Made by a program: the position numbers and the translations under genes. A DNA stretch of 64,000 bases from Amylostereum areolatum. Its lineage: Eukaryota > Basidiomycota > Agaricomycetes > Russulales > Stereaceae. The notes under the pieces are model-generated. The model did no database searches. It had not been told where the DNA came from and worked only from the letters and a program-made list of their open reading frames with translations. Positions 62,063 through 64,000 of the stretch are shown here, in pieces; position 1 is the first letter of the stretch, and each line of letters starts with the position of its first letter. The stretch spans positions 744,001-808,000 of the forward strand of contig SAXG01000019.1 in the NCBI GenBank assembly GCA_012932865.1, in the 5' to 3' direction.

Positions 62063-64000
62063 ATCGTCCTTCAAACGCGGCTGTTGAAAGGACACAGACA
62101 ATAAACTTTTCAAGTCAATCTCCTGTGCAGGAAACAGAAGATGACGTAAATAGAACAGTGTATATAAGGTCATACCAAGACGGAGCAACGCACGCTCCAT
62201 CAATTCATATACCTGTTATGTTTCATGGAAAGTTCCGTAAAGCCGCAGCAAAAGCGCTACTAGATAGTGGAGCAAGCAGCACCCTGATCCATCCAGATTT
62301 TGTACGAAAACACAAGATGAATCTGATCCAACTTAAGAAACCGATACCGATATACAACGTTGACGGATCTCGGAACACTCTGGGAGAGATCAAACAGAAA
62401 GTATACCTTCCGATGACAATGGAAGGGATCAACGGAGAAATTCACCACGAAAACCTAGGATTATTCGTCACAGCCCTAGGAGGAGACGAAGTAATCTTAG
62501 GAACCCTTGGCTCAAAAAACACAATCCTAACATTGATTGGAGAAAGAGACAGATTACACTACAGACATGCCCAGGTACGTGCTCCACTACGAGTAAAACA
62601 ATGATCGTCCAAGGAAAGGACGAACCCTTTCTACAATCATTCGAAGAACAAAAGACGAACCATCACGCAACAATAGAAGAACAAGAAGATCCCGAATTCG
62701 ATTCCGATCTCGTCGAGATCGAGACAATCAGAACATTCTATGGGAAAGCTAACATAGAAACGATACCAGTTGCAGAAGAAACGAACGAAACCAATACCTG
62801 GATAACAGCAAGAGCAACTAAGGCACAAGAACTCGCAGAAAGAGCGGCCATGGGAGAGAAGAAGAAGACACTCAATGAGATGATTCCACCCAGCTACAAA
62901 CAGTATCAGAAGGTATTCGAAAAGAAAGCGTCGGAACGCTTCCCAATCAGTAGACCCTGGGATCATGCGATAGACCTGACCGAAGGATGGAAACCTCGAA
63001 ATTGTAAACTGTATCCAATGACAGTACCAGAACGAAAGGAACTGGACACATTTGTGGATGAACATCTACGAAAAGGATACATCCTGAGAATCGAAATCAG
63101 AGATATCATCGCCCTTCTTTTTTATCAAGAAGAAAGATGGATCTCTCCGACCAGTACAGGACTATCGCTATCTCAACTCCATCACGGTAAAAAATGAATA
63201 CCTGATCCCGCTCATCTCAGATCTCATCGACAAATTAAAAGACGCTAAAATCTTCTCAAAGCTCGATCTCCGATGGGGATACAACAATGTTCGAATCAAA
63301 GAAGGAGATCAATGGAAAGCTGCGTTCAAAACAAACAGAGGCCTGTTCGAAACCAATGGTAATGTTCTTCGGACTAACCAACTCGCCCGCAACATTCCAA
63401 GCAATGATGAACGCACTATTCAAAGGATTAATAGACACAGGAAAAGTAGTGGTATACATGGACGACATATTGATATTCCACGGAAACACTCGACAAACAT
63501 AGAAGACTGATGAGAGAAGCTCTTCAAATTCTGGAACGGAACGATCTATTCCTGAAACCAGAAAAGTGCTTCTTCGAACAATCATCAATCGAATACCTCG
63601 GCTGTGATAATCACGCATAACAAGGTACAGATGGACCCAATCAAAGTTCAAGGACTATCCGAATGGCCCACGCCGAGGAAAGTAAAAGAAGTTCAATCCT
63701 TCCTCGGATTTGGAAATTTCTATCGACGCTTCATCAAAGACTATTCCTAAGATCGCAAGACCACTATTCCAACTTACAAAGAAGGACCATGACTGGAACT
63801 GGATGACCGAATGTGGAAATACCTTCAACAGACTGAAAACACGAATTCACGTCGTCCCCAGTCTTGATCATGCCTGACGAAAACAAACCATTCCGCATCG
63901 AAAGCGACGCCTCCGACTTCGCGTACGGGGCTATCCTATCACAACCAGATGAAACCGAAAGATGGCACCCGGTCGCGTACCTGTCCAAATCACCTGTCAC
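62059..64000 (+). pseudogene. D' pol, 5' part (runs off the window)
   Basis: Protease (KALLDSGASSTLIH, 62250-62295) and the following fold to about 62585; linker from 62601 with RPWDHAIDLTEGWKP (about 62956-63000); RT with [13 protein letters not shown] (about 63270-63310), [19 protein letters not shown] and YMDDILIF (about 63454-63477); start of RNase H ([11 protein letters not shown], about 63900-63930) to the window end. One-base changes break the frame near 62603, 63115, 63490 and later; several of these positions are intact in the left arm, where other positions are broken. Confidence 0.85.

Larger units (their letters stand above)
53606..64000. repeat. Large palindrome, arms over 5 kb, centre near 58.8 kb
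   Basis: The left arm 53606-58770 equals the reverse complement of 58829-64000 apart from scattered indels; the last bases of the window pair with 53606 onward. The loop is 58771-58828 (58 nt). The right arm runs out of the window. The arms differ mainly by one-base indels at different places. Confidence 0.9.
58830..64000 (+). mobile_element. Element D', inverted copy of D's 5' half
   Basis: Plus-strand order: LTR missing its first about 58 bp (58830-59274), AGGTACCT leader, gag (about 59972-62062), pol from 62059, running off the window in RNase H. Same family as D and nearly the same sequence. Confidence 0.85.

Noticed and set aside
1..64000. Telomeric repeats or rDNA suggesting a chromosome end
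   Set aside because: No TTAGGG-type array or rRNA-like sequence is visible on either strand.

Overview
The window looks like a transposon graveyard from a filamentous basidiomycete, most likely an Agaricomycete. That assignment is inference, from chromodomain Ty3/Gypsy elements and from a very large gypsy-type element whose reverse transcriptase carries a FIDD box, a form I associate with mushroom-forming fungi. I find no convincing host gene, tRNA, rRNA or CRISPR array. Nearly everything is LTR retrotransposons nested in one another, plus two small inverted-repeat elements and low-complexity DNA.

Layout. 1-1450: parts of two minus-strand gypsy elements sharing one 423-bp LTR. 1550-7090: non-coding, with a 39-bp minisatellite, strand-skewed GC-rich repeats, a hAT-like MITE with 8-bp target duplication (3340-4082), a fold-back element (4223-4835), four consecutive hairpins and a (CGCACC)n microsatellite. 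7090-13905: gypsy element E (plus), cut off in its chromodomain. 13906-13959 and 39628-39993: the two halves of the 5' LTR of element C. 13960-39623: giant element G (plus), inside C's LTR. G has about 2.45-kb LTRs that each carry a 376-codon gene, a Gag-protease frame of about 2,700 codons and a separate pol. G is itself interrupted by a 1.26-kb coding-free LTR element (23279-24540) and by an apparently intact minus-strand gypsy element N (31122-38219). 39994-48003: decayed, partly duplicated internal part of C, with a 25-N gap. 48004-58829: gypsy element D (minus) with an unusual 3.2-kb region of extra ORFs between pol and its 3' LTR. 58830-64000: an inverted copy of D's 5' half, so that D and this copy form a palindrome with arms of more than 5 kb that runs off the window.

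Order of events. C inserted into E, G into C, then the small LTR element and N into G; D entered C's internal region. Target duplications support the G (4 bp), N (5 bp), small LTR element (5 bp) and MITE (8 bp) insertions.

Most interesting signals: (1) the gene inside G's U3, with its own TATA box upstream of the genomic promoter; (2) an approximately 1.35-kb 5' leader in the N/C/A family with no ATG in any frame, although it holds two long conserved Met-free reading frames joined by a conserved in-frame TAG; (3) the accessory ORFs of D (CCHC knuckle, bipartite NLS, membrane segment); (4) one identical TTTTTGA gag/pol junction in all six junctions of the E, N/C and D families. The region from about 40.4 kb onward has many single-base indels, and the palindrome may be an assembly artefact, so structural claims there are weaker.
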